Of a DNA stretch of 64,000 nucleotides, positions 1 through 8,245 are shown piece by piece. This DNA is from Kitasatospora aureofaciens. GTDB lineage: Bacteria > Actinomycetota > Actinomycetes > Streptomycetales > Streptomycetaceae. The translations under genes were made by a program, and so were the position numbers. Every line of letters starts with the position of its first letter. The first letter of the stretch is position 1. The notes beneath the pieces were generated by a model that was not told the DNA's origin, did no database searches, and was given only the letters and a program-made list of their open reading frames with translations. The stretch covers positions 1 to 64,000 of the forward strand of contig NZ_JPRF03000025.1 in assembly GCF_001188955.3 (NCBI RefSeq), in the 5' to 3' direction.

Positions 1-121
1 AGATGAGCACTCCCACCTCCTTGAGAGGGTAAGGCTCCCAGTAGACGACTGGGTTGATAGGCCGGATATGGAAGCCCTGTGAGGGGTGGAGTTGACCGGT
101 ACTAATAGGCCGAGGGCTTGT
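1..121 (+). rRNA. 23S ribosomal RNA, 3' end (partial)
   Basis: The sequence reads as the conserved 3' end of bacterial 23S rRNA, including the stretch around ACTAATAGGCCGAGGGCTTG and the preceding GGTTGATAGGCCGGA motif. The 5' part lies outside the window. The exact 3' end is estimated to within a few bases. A short spacer and a 5S gene follow, so this is the tail of an rRNA operon. Confidence 0.93.
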
Positions 122-209
122 CCTCAGTTGCTCGCGTCCACTGTGTTGTTCTGAAACAACGACCCCGACCCCGTAAGACGTGGGTTGGTGCGGTTGACAG
201 TTTCATAGT

Positions 210-329
210 GTTTCGGTGGTCATAGCGTGAGGGAAACGCCCGGTTACATTCCGAACCCGGAAGCTAAGCCTCACAGCGCCGATGGTACTGCAGGGGGGAC
301 CCTGTGGGAGAGTAGGACGCCGCCGAACA
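210..329 (+). rRNA. 5S ribosomal RNA
   Basis: About 120 nt matching the streptomycete 5S pattern: a 5' GTTTCGGTGG that pairs with a 3' CGCCGAAC, the conserved CCGAACCCGGAAGCTAAGCC loop region, and GATGGTACTGCAGGGGGGAC. It lies about 90 bp after the 23S end, in the usual rrn order. Ends are estimated from the terminal helix. Confidence 0.93.
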
Positions 330-338
330 ATCATTCAG

Positions 339-371
339 AAAAGCCCCTGATCCTTTGGATCAGGGGCTTTT
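339..371 (+). terminator. rRNA operon terminator
   Basis: A perfect 15-bp inverted repeat (AAAAGCCCCTGATCC and its complement, positions 339-353 and 357-371) with a 3-nt loop and a T-run built into the 3' arm. It sits directly after 5S and fits intrinsic termination of the rrn transcript. Confidence 0.9.
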
Positions 372-387
372 CGCATTTCCGTTGACG

Positions 388-393
388 TATCGT
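388..393 (+). promoter_or_regulatory. candidate -10 box (TATCGT) for a leaderless mshD mRNA
   Basis: TATCGT fits the streptomycete TAnnnT -10 pattern and ends 6 nt before the mshD ATG. Transcription would then start at or next to the start codon. No ribosome-binding site is visible before the ATG and no good -35 hexamer is seen. Confidence 0.45.
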
Positions 394-399
394 CGGTGC

Positions 400-1374
400 A
401 TGGACGATCAGACAGCGGTCATTGCGAGCAACGTGCTCAGCCCCGAGCAGCGCGACGGCGCCCTGCGTGTTCTGGCGGAGGCCCAGGCGGTCGACGGCCG
501 GGCCGCCGTCTCCGAGCAGGGCCGGCTCCGGCTGCGGAGCGCCGGGACGCCCCGCTCGGGCGTCACCCACGTGGTCGGCAGCGAGAGCGGCTCCGTCGTG
601 GGCTACGGCCAGCTCGAGGTTCCGGAGGCGCCGACCGCCGAGCCCGCCGCCGAGCTGGTGGTCGACCCGGCCGCCCGTGGCCGCGGTCTGGCCCGTCCGC
701 TGGTCGACGCCGTACTGGCGCAGGCCCACCTGGTCGGCCGGGACGCGGTGGACTTCTGGGTGCACGGCGGTCACCCGGCGGCCCGGCACCTGGCAGGCGC
801 GTACGGGGCCGAGCTGGTCCGCGAGCTGCGGCAGATGCGCCGCACCGGTGCGCAGACCGAGGCCGTTCCCCTCCCGGCGGGCATCGAGCTCCGGACCTTC
901 CGCCCGGGGGAGGACGACGCCGAGTGGCTGCGGCTGAACGCCCTGGCCTTCGCCCACCATCCCGAGCAGGGCTCCTGGACGGAGCAGGACCTGGCCGAGC
1001 GGATCGCGGAACCGTGGTTCGATCCGGCCGGCTTCTTCCTCGCCACCCGGGACGGCAAGGTGGTCGGTTTCCACTGGACCAAGGTGCACCCGGCCACCGC
1101 CGCCGAGCCGGAGCTCGGCGAGGTGTACGTGGTCGGGGTCGATCCGGCCGAGCAGGGCAGCGGCCTCGGCCGGGCGCTGACCGCGGCGGGTCTGCGTCAC
1201 TTGACCGGGTCGGGCAGCGGCGAGCGCGGACTGGCGACCGTCCTCCTCTACGTGGACGCCGACAATCCGGCCGCCGTGCGGGTATACGAGCGACTGGGAT
1301 TCACCATTCACGAGGTGGATCTCATGTACCGGGCCCGGTACCAGGCTGACCGGTGGACCCGGACCCCCGCCTAG
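400..1374 (+). CDS. mshD: mycothiol synthase (MshD), two-domain GNAT acetyltransferase
   Basis: 324 residues. Known role of the family: MshD transfers acetyl from acetyl-CoA to Cys-GlcN-Ins, the last step of mycothiol synthesis, in the cytoplasm. The protein shows two GNAT modules: an N-terminal one with VVDPAARGRGLARPLVDAV at about residues 85-103 and a C-terminal one with VGVDPAEQGSGLGRALT at about 246-262, followed by the typical DADNPAAVRVYERLGF ending. The open frame extends upstream to 355, but that part overlaps the rrn terminator. The ATG at 400 is preferred because a TATCGT -10 lies 6 nt upstream, suggesting a leaderless message. It stands alone between an rRNA operon and ppk. Confidence 0.93.
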   Translation: MDDQTAVIASNVLSPEQRDGALRVLAEAQAVDGRAAVSEQGRLRLRSAGTPRSGVTHVVGSESGSVVGYGQLEVPEAPTAEPAAELVVDPAARGRGLARPLVDAVLAQAHLVGRDAVDFWVHGGHPAARHLAGAYGAELVRELRQMRRTGAQTEAVPLPAGIELRTFRPGEDDAEWLRLNALAFAHHPEQGSWTEQDLAERIAEPWFDPAGFFLATRDGKVVGFHWTKVHPATAAEPELGEVYVVGVDPAEQGSGLGRALTAAGLRHLTGSGSGERGLATVLLYVDADNPAAVRVYERLGFTIHEVDLMYRARYQADRWTRTPA

Positions 1375-1380
1375 ACCCGC

Positions 1381-1417
1381 ACCCACCCCCCACCCCACCC
1401 CCAACCCCAACCCCCAC
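1381..1417 (-). repeat. G-tract array, candidate G-quadruplex on the minus strand
   Basis: The plus strand is almost pure C/A here; the minus strand reads as at least six runs of three to six G separated by one or two bases (pattern GGGGG-TT-GGGG-TT-GGGGG-T-GGGG-T-GGGGGG-T-GGG). This meets the usual G-quadruplex rule. It lies just after the mshD stop codon and about 350 bp before ppk. Any biological role is inference. Confidence 0.6.
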
Positions 1418-1551
1418 GCCACGCCACCTACACCCAGACCCCCACCCACGCCGGGAACGGCCGAGCCGTAACGGAACGGTCGCGGGCGAGGGGCGGAGAG
1501 CGGCGCCGCCCCTTGCCCCGACCGACTCAGCTTTCCTCTTGGCCATGCGGT

Positions 1552-1573
1552 GTTTACCGTGGATTCAATTGCT
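1552..1573 (+). promoter_or_regulatory. degenerate PHO box (PhoP site) candidate upstream of ppk
   Basis: GTTTACC at 1552 and ATTCAAT at 1563 are spaced by exactly 11 bp and match the streptomycete PHO-box unit GTTCACC at 6/7 and 4-5/7 positions. PhoP control of ppk is known in Streptomyces. The second unit is weak, so this is a candidate only. The rest of the 1375-1761 gap holds the G-tract array and no gene I can support. Confidence 0.4.
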
Positions 1574-1761
1574 GCCGCGAAGATCACAGGATGAAGTCCG
1601 TAGTGTCTCGCTCGTGCAGAGTCGACCGCCATTCGTCGGCCGGTCCTGTACGGACCGCGCCCGGTGGGTGGGCGCTGTCCCCGGGGGCAACCCGGGGCGA
1701 GGACGACGGCCCGCAGAGCCGTTCGCGTCCGGACGCCGTCCTGCTGGAGGAGCTGGAACCC

Positions 1762-3939
1762 ATGAGCATCCCCCGCCCCGTCCCTGCCCCGTCGGCGCCC
1801 ACGGCCAGGATGTCCAGTGCGCTGGGCATCCCGCCGGAGCTGCCGGCCACGGACGAGCAGGAGTTCGAAGCACTGCCGCAGGGCCGCTTCCTCGACCGGG
1901 AGCGGAGCTGGCTCGCGTTCAACGAGCGCGTCCTGGAGCTGGCCGAGGACCCGGGGATCCCGCTGCTGGAGCGGGCGAAGTTCCTGGCGATCTTCGCCAG
2001 CAACCTGGACGAGTTCTTCATGGTCCGGGTGGCCGGCCTCAAGCGCCGGATCGCCACCGGCGTCGCCCAGCGCAGCGCGTCGGGGCTTCAGCCGCGCGAG
2101 GTGCTGGACCTGATCTGGACCCGCTCGCGCGAGCTGATGGCCCGCCATGCCGCCGCGTTCCAGCAGGAGGTGCTGCCGGACCTCGCCGCCGAGGGCATCG
2201 AGGTGGTCCGCTGGCCGGAGCTGGCCGAGAAGGAGCAGGCCCGGCTGCACACACTGTTCCGGCAGCAGATCTTCCCGGTGCTGACCCCCCTGGCGGTCGA
2301 CCCGGCGCACCCCTTCCCGTACATATCGGGGCTCTCGCTCAACCTGGCCGTGGTGGTCCGCAACCCGGTGTCCGGCCACAAGCACTTCGCGCGCGTGAAG
2401 GTGCCGCAGTCGCTGGCCCGCTTCCTCGAGGCCTCGCCCCAGCGGTACGTCCCGCTGGAGGACGTCATGGGCGCGCACCTGGAGGAGCTCTTCCCGGGGA
2501 TGGAGGTGCTGGCCCACCACGCCTTCCGCGTCACCCGCAACGAGGACCTGGAGGTGGAGGAGGACGACACCGAGAACATCCTCAAGGCCCTGGAGAAGGA
2601 GCTGATGCGGCGGCGCTTCGGCCCGCCGGTCCGGCTGGAGGTCGAGGAGTCGATAGACCCCTACATCCTGGACCTGCTGGTGCGGGAGCTGAACATCACC
2701 GAGGCGGAGGTCTTCCCGCTGCCCGGGCCGCTGGACCTGACCGGGCTGTTCGGGATCGCCGACCTGGACCGCCCGGAGCTCAGGTACCCGAAGTTCGTGG
2801 CCGGCACGGCCCGCGGGCTGACCGACGTCGAGTCCGCCTCCCAGCCGGACATCTTCGCCGCGATGCGCGAGCGCGACGTCCTGCTGCACCACCCGTACGA
2901 CAGCTTCTCCACCTCGGTGCAGGCCTTCCTGGAGCAGGCCGCCGCCGACCCGGACGTGCTGGCGATCAAGCAGACCCTGTACCGCACCTCTGGCGACTCG
3001 CCGATCGTGGACGCGCTGATCGACGCGGCCGAGTCCGGCAAGCAGGTGCTGGTCCTGGTCGAGATCAAGGCGCGCTTCGACGAGCAGGCCAACATCAAGT
3101 GGGCCCGCAAGCTGGAGGAGTCGGGCTGCCACGTGGTCTACGGCCTGGTCGGGCTGAAGACCCACTGCAAGCTGTCGCTGGTGGTCCGCCAGGAGGGCGA
3201 CACCCTGCGGCGCTACTCGCACGTCGGCACCGGCAACTACCACCCGAAGACGGCCCGGCTGTACGAGGACCTCGGCCTGCTCACCTCCGACCCGCAGGTC
3301 GGGGCGGACCTCTCGGACCTGTTCAACCGGCTGTCCGGTTACTCGCGCCGCGAGTCCTACCGCCGGCTGCTGACCGCGCCGCGCGGCCTGCGCGACGGCC
3401 TGGTCTCGCGGATCCACAACGAGATCGCCCACCACCGGGCGGGCCGGCCCGCGTACGTGAAGATCAAGGTCAACGCGATCGTCGACGAGGCCGTGATCGA
3501 CGCGCTCTACCGGGCCTCGCAGGCCGGGGTGCCGGTGGACGTCTGGGTGCGCGGGATCTGCGCGATCCGCCCGGGGGTGCCGGGGCTGAGCGAGAACATC
3601 CGGGTGCGCAGCATCCTCGGGCGCTTCCTGGAGCACTCCCGGATCTTCGTCTTCGGCAACAACGGCGATCCCGAAGTGTGGATCGGCAGCGCCGACATGA
3701 TGCACCGCAACCTGGACCGCCGGATCGAGGCCCTGATGCGGATCACCGACCCCGCGCACCGCGCCGAGCTGTCCGGGCTGATCGACCTCGGGGTGTCGGA
3801 CGAGACCGAGTCCTGGCACCTCGGGCCGGACGGCGCCTGGGCCCGCCACTCGCAGGACGCGGAGGGCCGGCCGCTGCGGCACGTCCAGGACCTGCTCATC
3901 GACTCACGCCAGCGCCGCCGGGCCGCCACCCCGCGCTGA
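1762..3939 (+). CDS. ppk: polyphosphate kinase 1
   Basis: 725 residues. PPK1 reversibly polymerises the ATP gamma-phosphate into polyphosphate. Seen: the N-terminal family motif RSWLAFNERVLELA, SNLDEFFMVRVAGL, the domain with HVGTGNYHPKTARLYEDLGL carrying the autophosphorylated histidine, and FLEHSRIFVFGN with the second conserved histidine, ending IGSADMMHRNLDRRIE. The frame is open upstream to 1513, but the ATG at 1762 follows a GGAGGAGCTGG ribosome-binding site and leaves a normal short variable N-terminus. A CHAD-domain gene follows after a stem-loop, and pst genes lie beyond. A PHO-box-like repeat is upstream. Confidence 0.96.
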   Translation: MSIPRPVPAPSAPTARMSSALGIPPELPATDEQEFEALPQGRFLDRERSWLAFNERVLELAEDPGIPLLERAKFLAIFASNLDEFFMVRVAGLKRRIATGVAQRSASGLQPREVLDLIWTRSRELMARHAAAFQQEVLPDLAAEGIEVVRWPELAEKEQARLHTLFRQQIFPVLTPLAVDPAHPFPYISGLSLNLAVVVRNPVSGHKHFARVKVPQSLARFLEASPQRYVPLEDVMGAHLEELFPGMEVLAHHAFRVTRNEDLEVEEDDTENILKALEKELMRRRFGPPVRLEVEESIDPYILDLLVRELNITEAEVFPLPGPLDLTGLFGIADLDRPELRYPKFVAGTARGLTDVESASQPDIFAAMRERDVLLHHPYDSFSTSVQAFLEQAAADPDVLAIKQTLYRTSGDSPIVDALIDAAESGKQVLVLVEIKARFDEQANIKWARKLEESGCHVVYGLVGLKTHCKLSLVVRQEGDTLRRYSHVGTGNYHPKTARLYEDLGLLTSDPQVGADLSDLFNRLSGYSRRESYRRLLTAPRGLRDGLVSRIHNEIAHHRAGRPAYVKIKVNAIVDEAVIDALYRASQAGVPVDVWVRGICAIRPGVPGLSENIRVRSILGRFLEHSRIFVFGNNGDPEVWIGSADMMHRNLDRRIEALMRITDPAHRAELSGLIDLGVSDETESWHLGPDGAWARHSQDAEGRPLRHVQDLLIDSRQRRRAATPR

Positions 3940-3956
3940 CGCGTCCACTGATGCGA

Positions 3957-4010
3957 GCCGCCGGAGCGGTCGGGGCCCCCGAAGGCCCCGAGGGGACCTG
4001 CTCCGGCGGT
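3957..4010 (+). terminator. nested stem-loop after ppk
   Basis: The outer arms GCCGCCGGAGC (3957-3967) and GCTCCGGCGGT (4000-4010) pair over 10 bp plus one G-U. An inner CGGGGCC/GGCCCCG hairpin (3971-3977 and 3984-3990) closes on a CCCGAA loop. There is no T-run. It may end or attenuate the ppk message before the CHAD gene. Confidence 0.45.
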
Positions 4011-4060
4011 CGGCCACCAGCCTCGGGGAAGGGCCCGGGGGAACGGGGATCAACCACGCC

Positions 4061-5185
4061 ATGACCGATGCGCCGATGACGGCCCAGGCGGCCTCCACAG
4101 CGACCGCCGGGGACATCCTTTCCCGCCAACTCACCGCCCAGGCGGGCGCGTTCCTGCGCGCCCTGCCGCTCGCGGTGGGCGAGGTCGGCGCCAGACCGGG
4201 CTCGGCCGCGGCCGTGCCGTCGAGCGGCACCGCGGACCTGCTGCGGGCGGTGCGTCGGATCGGCGGACTGCTGCACACCTTCGGGGCCGTCTTCGAGCCG
4301 GGCTGGGCGCAGGAGTCGCGCACCGAACTGCGCTGGCTGCTCAACCTGTTGGCGCTGGAGCCCGGTTACGTCCGCCGCTCGGTGCGGCTGCTGGGCGCGG
4401 TGGACTCGCTGAGCGGCACGGACCCGGAGGGCACCGGCATGCTGGCCGGGCACGCGGGCGCCCCCAAGGCGCGGGCGCTGCTGGACCGGCAGCTGACCCT
4501 GGCCCGGACCAGGGCGCACTCCACCGTGCTCCAGGAACTGCGTTCGGCCCGGTTGCACGCGCTGGCGGACCGGATGACCCTGCTGGTCGGCGAGGCGCCG
4601 CTGCTGGAGACGGCCGGCGGCCGGGCTTCGGCGGTGCTGCTGCCGCAGGCGGCGGCCGCGTTCACCGCGCTGTCGGCGAGCGCCCAGCAGCTGCCGCTGC
4701 AGCGGGCCGCGACGCCGTACGGCGGGGACGGGCTGCGCCGGCTGGGCCCGTTGCCTCCCTCCTCGCCCGCCTTCGGGCAGGCGGTGCCCTCGGCGCGGGT
4801 CGCTCCGGCGGGCGCCGACGCCGCGCTGGCGGCCGACGACGCGCCCTGGTCCCGGCTGCGGATCCTGGTGAAGCGGGCCCGGTACGCGCTGGAGGTCTGC
4901 GGCCGCCCGTCCTCCGAACTGGACGAGCTGGACGCGGTGCTGGACCGGCACCAGGAGGCGGCGGACGCCGCGGTCACCGCCGCCACCGCGGCACGCACGC
5001 CGAGGATTACCCCCGCGACCGCCTACGTGCTGGGCGTGGTGCATGCTGATCAGCGACTGGAGGTGGAGGCGGCGCGGTACGCCTTCGGCCGCCGGTGGAC
5101 CGACCTCCCGCCCGGCCTGGACGGCTGGCTGGAGATCCCCCCTGCCGAGGGCCGGGGGGATTCCCCCGCATCACGGACGGCCTGA
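4061..5185 (+). CDS. CHAD-domain protein (polyphosphate-associated)
   Basis: 374 residues, all-helical and rich in Arg, Leu and Ala. The last third has LRILVKRARYALEVCG, which matches the second CHAD signature (KxxRYALE), and the first half has ADLLRAVRRIGGLLHTF at the place of the HxxRVxxRRLRSALxxF signature. CHAD domains bind polyphosphate in other bacteria. Here the first signature histidine is replaced by Leu, so the domain is divergent. The ATG at 4061 follows a GGGGGAACGGGG stretch. It sits between ppk and a NUDIX gene, which supports a polyphosphate or phosphate-stress role. No triphosphatase (CYTH) domain is present. Confidence 0.8.
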   Translation: MTDAPMTAQAASTATAGDILSRQLTAQAGAFLRALPLAVGEVGARPGSAAAVPSSGTADLLRAVRRIGGLLHTFGAVFEPGWAQESRTELRWLLNLLALEPGYVRRSVRLLGAVDSLSGTDPEGTGMLAGHAGAPKARALLDRQLTLARTRAHSTVLQELRSARLHALADRMTLLVGEAPLLETAGGRASAVLLPQAAAAFTALSASAQQLPLQRAATPYGGDGLRRLGPLPPSSPAFGQAVPSARVAPAGADAALAADDAPWSRLRILVKRARYALEVCGRPSSELDELDAVLDRHQEAADAAVTAATAARTPRITPATAYVLGVVHADQRLEVEAARYAFGRRWTDLPPGLDGWLEIPPAEGRGDSPASRTA

Positions 5186-5258
5186 ATTGCACGATCGCCT
5201 GAACGTCGGGCAGAGGCGCCCGAGCACCGGGCGGAGCCGCCCGTACCCCGAGCAGGGG

Positions 5259-5756
5259 GTGGACGCGCCCGCGACCGGTACGGGCCGTGCCCCGGTGGTC
5301 CTGGCGGCGGGCGCGGTGCTCTGGCTGCCCGGGAAGCCCAAGCCCAGCGGACGGCTGGGCCGGCCGCGGATCGCGGTGATCCACCGGCCGAAGTACGACG
5401 ACTGGAGCCTGCCGAAGGGCAAGCTCGACCCGGGCGAGGGCGTGGTCGAGGCGGCGCTGCGCGAGGTGGCGGAGGAGACCGGTTTCCGCTGCCTGCTCGG
5501 CCCGGAGCTGCCCGCCCAGCACTACCTGGCGCAGGGCCGTCCGAAGGAGGTCCGGTACTGGGCGGCGGTGCCGACCGGCGGGGCCTTCCGGCCGAACCGC
5601 GAGGTCGACCGCCTGGAGTGGCTGCCGGCGGGCAAGGCCAGGGCCCGGCTGACCCACGACCGGGACCGGTTGCTGGTGGACGCCCTGCTGGCGGTCCTGG
5701 GAGCGAAGCCCGTACGGACGGGTGAGGAGCCGCGGGTGCGGGAGCGGTGGAAGTGA
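5259..5756 (+). CDS. NUDIX hydrolase (MutT-like)
   Basis: About 165 residues. The complete NUDIX box is visible: GKLDPGEGVVEAALREVAEE followed by TGF, with the metal-binding glutamates in place. Family members hydrolyse nucleoside diphosphates linked to other moieties; the substrate cannot be read from sequence. In related actinobacteria MutT1-type enzymes clean 8-oxo-GTP or diadenosine polyphosphates. The start is uncertain: the frame is open far into the CHAD gene. I chose the GTG at 5259, just before the conserved APVVLAAGAVLW core; a TTG at 5187, next to the CHAD stop, is the alternative. It is probably co-transcribed with the CHAD gene. Confidence 0.88.
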   Translation: MDAPATGTGRAPVVLAAGAVLWLPGKPKPSGRLGRPRIAVIHRPKYDDWSLPKGKLDPGEGVVEAALREVAEETGFRCLLGPELPAQHYLAQGRPKEVRYWAAVPTGGAFRPNREVDRLEWLPAGKARARLTHDRDRLLVDALLAVLGAKPVRTGEEPRVRERWK

Positions 5757-5822
5757 TCTCCCTGCGCCCTCCCCGTGACGCAACCGTTACTACGTGACGT
5801 AGTTTCCTGTCATCCGTTCGAG

Positions 5823-5844
5823 GTTCACTCCCCGTTCACTTGTG
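5823..5844 (+). promoter_or_regulatory. PHO box (PhoP operator) upstream of pstS
   Basis: GTTCACT occurs at 5823-5829 and again at 5834-5840, exactly 11 bp apart. Both differ from the streptomycete PHO unit GTTCACC only at the last base. The site lies about 140 bp before the pstS start. PhoP activation of pst under phosphate starvation is established in Streptomyces. Confidence 0.82.
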
Positions 5845-5983
5845 ACCGGCTGACGTGTCACTTCCCCGGCCTAACTTCGGGACCACCGGAGGGCCGAACG
5901 GGCCCCGGACCACAGCAAAACCCGCGCTCGGCCATGTCCGCACGGCCTGCGCGACGGGCAATGCCACAGAAAGGGACACCCCT

Positions 5984-7117
5984 GTGAAGCTCCAGCGGAA
6001 CGGCCGCTCCAAGGCCCTCGCCATCGGTGCCATGGCGCTCGTCAGCTCGCTGTCGCTCGCCGCCTGCGGCTCGGACAACAACACCAACACGGCGTCCGGC
6101 GGCTCCAACGGCTCCTCCGCTGCCGCGGCCGCGATCAACTGTGGCAAGGCCGGCACGCTGCTCGGCGCGGGTTCGACCGCCCAGGCCCCCGCGATCGACG
6201 TGTGGAAGACCAACTTCGGCTCCTCCTGCTCCGGCACCACCGTCAACTACAGCGGCGGCGGCTCCGGTGCCGGCGTCCAGCAGTTCAACCAGGGCAAGGT
6301 CGCCTTCGCCGGCTCCGACTTCGCCCTCAAGCCCGCCGACGTCGACGCCTCCAAGGCCGTCTGCACCGGCGGCAAGGCGATCGACCTGCCGATGGTGGCC
6401 GGTCTGGTCTCGCTGGTCTACAACGTCGAGGGCGTCGACAACCTGGTCCTGGACGGCCCGACCGCCGCCAAGGTCTTCGACTCGCAGATCACCAAGTGGA
6501 ACGACCCGGCCATCGCCGCCCTGAACCCGGGTGCCAAGCTGCCGGACGCCGAGATCCAGACCTTCCACCGGTCGGACGACTCCGGCACCACCTTCAACCT
6601 GACCTCCTACTTCGCCAAGACCTCCGGCGGCGCCTGGAGCGCCGAGCCGAGCAAGGCGTGGAAGGGCAAGGGCGGCCAGTCCGCGAACGGCAGCGCCGGC
6701 GTCTCCGCCCAGATCAAGCAGGTCAAGAACTCGATCGGCTACGCCGAGCTGTCCTACGCCCAGACCAACAACCTGAAGAGCGCCAAGATCGCCACCGGCG
6801 CCGCTCAGCCGGTCGAGGCGACCGCCGCCAACGCGGCGAACACCATCGCCTCCTCCACCGTGTCGGGCACCGACGGCGACCTCGCCCTCTCCCTGGACTA
6901 CGGCACCAAGGCCGACAACGCCTACCCGATCGTCCTGGTGACCTACGAGATCGCCTGCGACAAGGGCAACAAGGCCGAGACCCTGGACACCCTGAAGTCC
7001 TTCCTGACCTACACCATCAGCGACGGCGCCCAGAAGTCGATCGGCGACAAGGGCTACGTCCCGATGCCGGCCGCGATCGGCGACAAGGTCAAGGCCGCCG
7101 TCGGCACCCTGGCCTGA
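5984..7117 (+). CDS. pstS: phosphate ABC transporter, phosphate-binding lipoprotein
   Basis: 377 residues. PstS captures inorganic phosphate outside the membrane and passes it to PstCA. The N-terminus has a basic start, a hydrophobic stretch and the lipobox LAAC with Cys28, so it is a lipoprotein. The phosphate-binding loops are visible as GAGSTAQAPAID, YSGGGSGAGVQQF, FAGSDFAL and HRSDDSGTTFNLTSYF. The frame is open upstream to 5855, but the GTG at 5984 follows GAAAGGGA and gives a proper signal peptide. It is controlled by the PHO box upstream and separated from pstC by a strong hairpin, which probably keeps pstS expression above that of the rest of the operon. Confidence 0.96.
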   Translation: MKLQRNGRSKALAIGAMALVSSLSLAACGSDNNTNTASGGSNGSSAAAAAINCGKAGTLLGAGSTAQAPAIDVWKTNFGSSCSGTTVNYSGGGSGAGVQQFNQGKVAFAGSDFALKPADVDASKAVCTGGKAIDLPMVAGLVSLVYNVEGVDNLVLDGPTAAKVFDSQITKWNDPAIAALNPGAKLPDAEIQTFHRSDDSGTTFNLTSYFAKTSGGAWSAEPSKAWKGKGGQSANGSAGVSAQIKQVKNSIGYAELSYAQTNNLKSAKIATGAAQPVEATAANAANTIASSTVSGTDGDLALSLDYGTKADNAYPIVLVTYEIACDKGNKAETLDTLKSFLTYTISDGAQKSIGDKGYVPMPAAIGDKVKAAVGTLA

Positions 7118-7130
7118 CCCGACAGGACCC

Positions 7131-7178
7131 CCGGTGGGACGGCCCCGTGAGCGAGGGGGGCGGGGGCCGTCCCACCGG
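7131..7178 (+). terminator. pstS-pstC intergenic stem-loop (attenuator-type)
   Basis: A perfect 16-bp stem (CCGGTGGGACGGCCCC at 7131-7146 pairing with 7163-7178) with a 16-nt loop, 13 nt after the pstS stop. No T-run follows. It could stop part of the transcripts or protect the pstS 3' end, giving more PstS than membrane subunits. Confidence 0.75.
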
Positions 7179-7267
7179 AGCGCCACCATCCAGCACCAAC
7201 GTCCGGGGCACCGCCGCCATGGTGCCGACCCCCTTCCGGGGCGGCACCACCAGACCGGAGTAGACCA

Positions 7268-8245
7268 ATGACCTCATCCTCCCCTGCCGCCCCGCGAGGC
7301 AGGGAACGCCGACCGCGCGACAGCCGCGTCGGCGACAAGATCTTCATGAACCTCGCCCGCGGCGCGGGCATCCTGCTGCTGGTCATCATGGCCGCGATCG
7401 CCGGCTTCCTGGCCTGGCGCTCGGGCATGGCCCTCAGCAACAACAACGGCAACTTCCTCACCACCTTCGAGTGGACGCCGGACGCCCCGAAGCCGGTCTT
7501 CGGCATCGCCGTCCTGGCCTTCGGCACCATCGTCAGCGCCCTCATCGCGATGGTGATCGCCGTCCCGGTGGCCATCGGGATCGCGCTGTTCATCTCGCAC
7601 TACGCCCCGCGCCGGATCGCCCAGCCGTTCGCCTACCTGGTCGACCTGCTCGCCGCCGTCCCCAGCATCGTCTACGGCCTCTGGGGCGCGCTGTTCCTGA
7701 TCCCGCACATGGACGGGCTGACCAGCTGGCTCAACCAGTACCTGGGCTGGACGTACCTCTTCGATCAGACCAGGACCGGCACCCCGCGCAACCTGTTCAC
7801 CGTCGGCATCCTGCTGGCGATCATGATCCTGCCGATCATCACCGCGGTCTCCCGCGAGGTGTTCCGCCAGGTGCCGCGGATGCACGAGGAGGCGGCGCTC
7901 GCCCTCGGCGCGACCCGCTGGGAGATGATCCGCACCGCGGTGCTGCCGTTCGGCCGCCCCGGCATCATCTCGGCCTCCATGCTCGGCCTCGGCCGGGCGC
8001 TCGGCGAGACCATCGCGGTCGCGGTTGTGCTCTCCGCCAACAGCGTCCTGTCGCTGCACATCCTCGACGCGGGCGGCGGCACCTTCGCGCAGAACATCGC
8101 GCTGAAGTTCGCCGAGGCCGGCAACAACGGCCGGGACGCGCTGATGGCCTCCGGCCTCGTCCTGTTCGTGATCACCCTGCTGGTGAACGGCGCCGCGCGA
8201 CTGATCATCGCCCGCCGCAAGGAGTACTCGGGGGCCAACGCATGA
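7268..8245 (+). CDS. pstC: phosphate ABC transporter permease PstC
   Basis: 325 residues with about six membrane segments. PstC and PstA form the phosphate channel. The permease loop signature is seen at EEAALALGATRWEMIRTAVLPFGRPGI, matching the EAA motif that contacts the ATPase. The segment LVDLLAAVPSIVYGLWG is typical of PstC. A GGAG ribosome-binding site stands 7 nt before the ATG. The stop codon overlaps the pstA start (ATGA), indicating translational coupling. Confidence 0.95.
   Translation: MTSSSPAAPRGRERRPRDSRVGDKIFMNLARGAGILLLVIMAAIAGFLAWRSGMALSNNNGNFLTTFEWTPDAPKPVFGIAVLAFGTIVSALIAMVIAVPVAIGIALFISHYAPRRIAQPFAYLVDLLAAVPSIVYGLWGALFLIPHMDGLTSWLNQYLGWTYLFDQTRTGTPRNLFTVGILLAIMILPIITAVSREVFRQVPRMHEEAALALGATRWEMIRTAVLPFGRPGIISASMLGLGRALGETIAVAVVLSANSVLSLHILDAGGGTFAQNIALKFAEAGNNGRDALMASGLVLFVITLLVNGAARLIIARRKEYSGANA

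Noticed and set aside
331..3882. 1183-residue open frame on the minus strand
   Set aside because: It is the antisense of mshD and ppk; composition is Arg/Val/Gly/His-rich with no motif. GC-rich DNA produces such frames opposite real genes.
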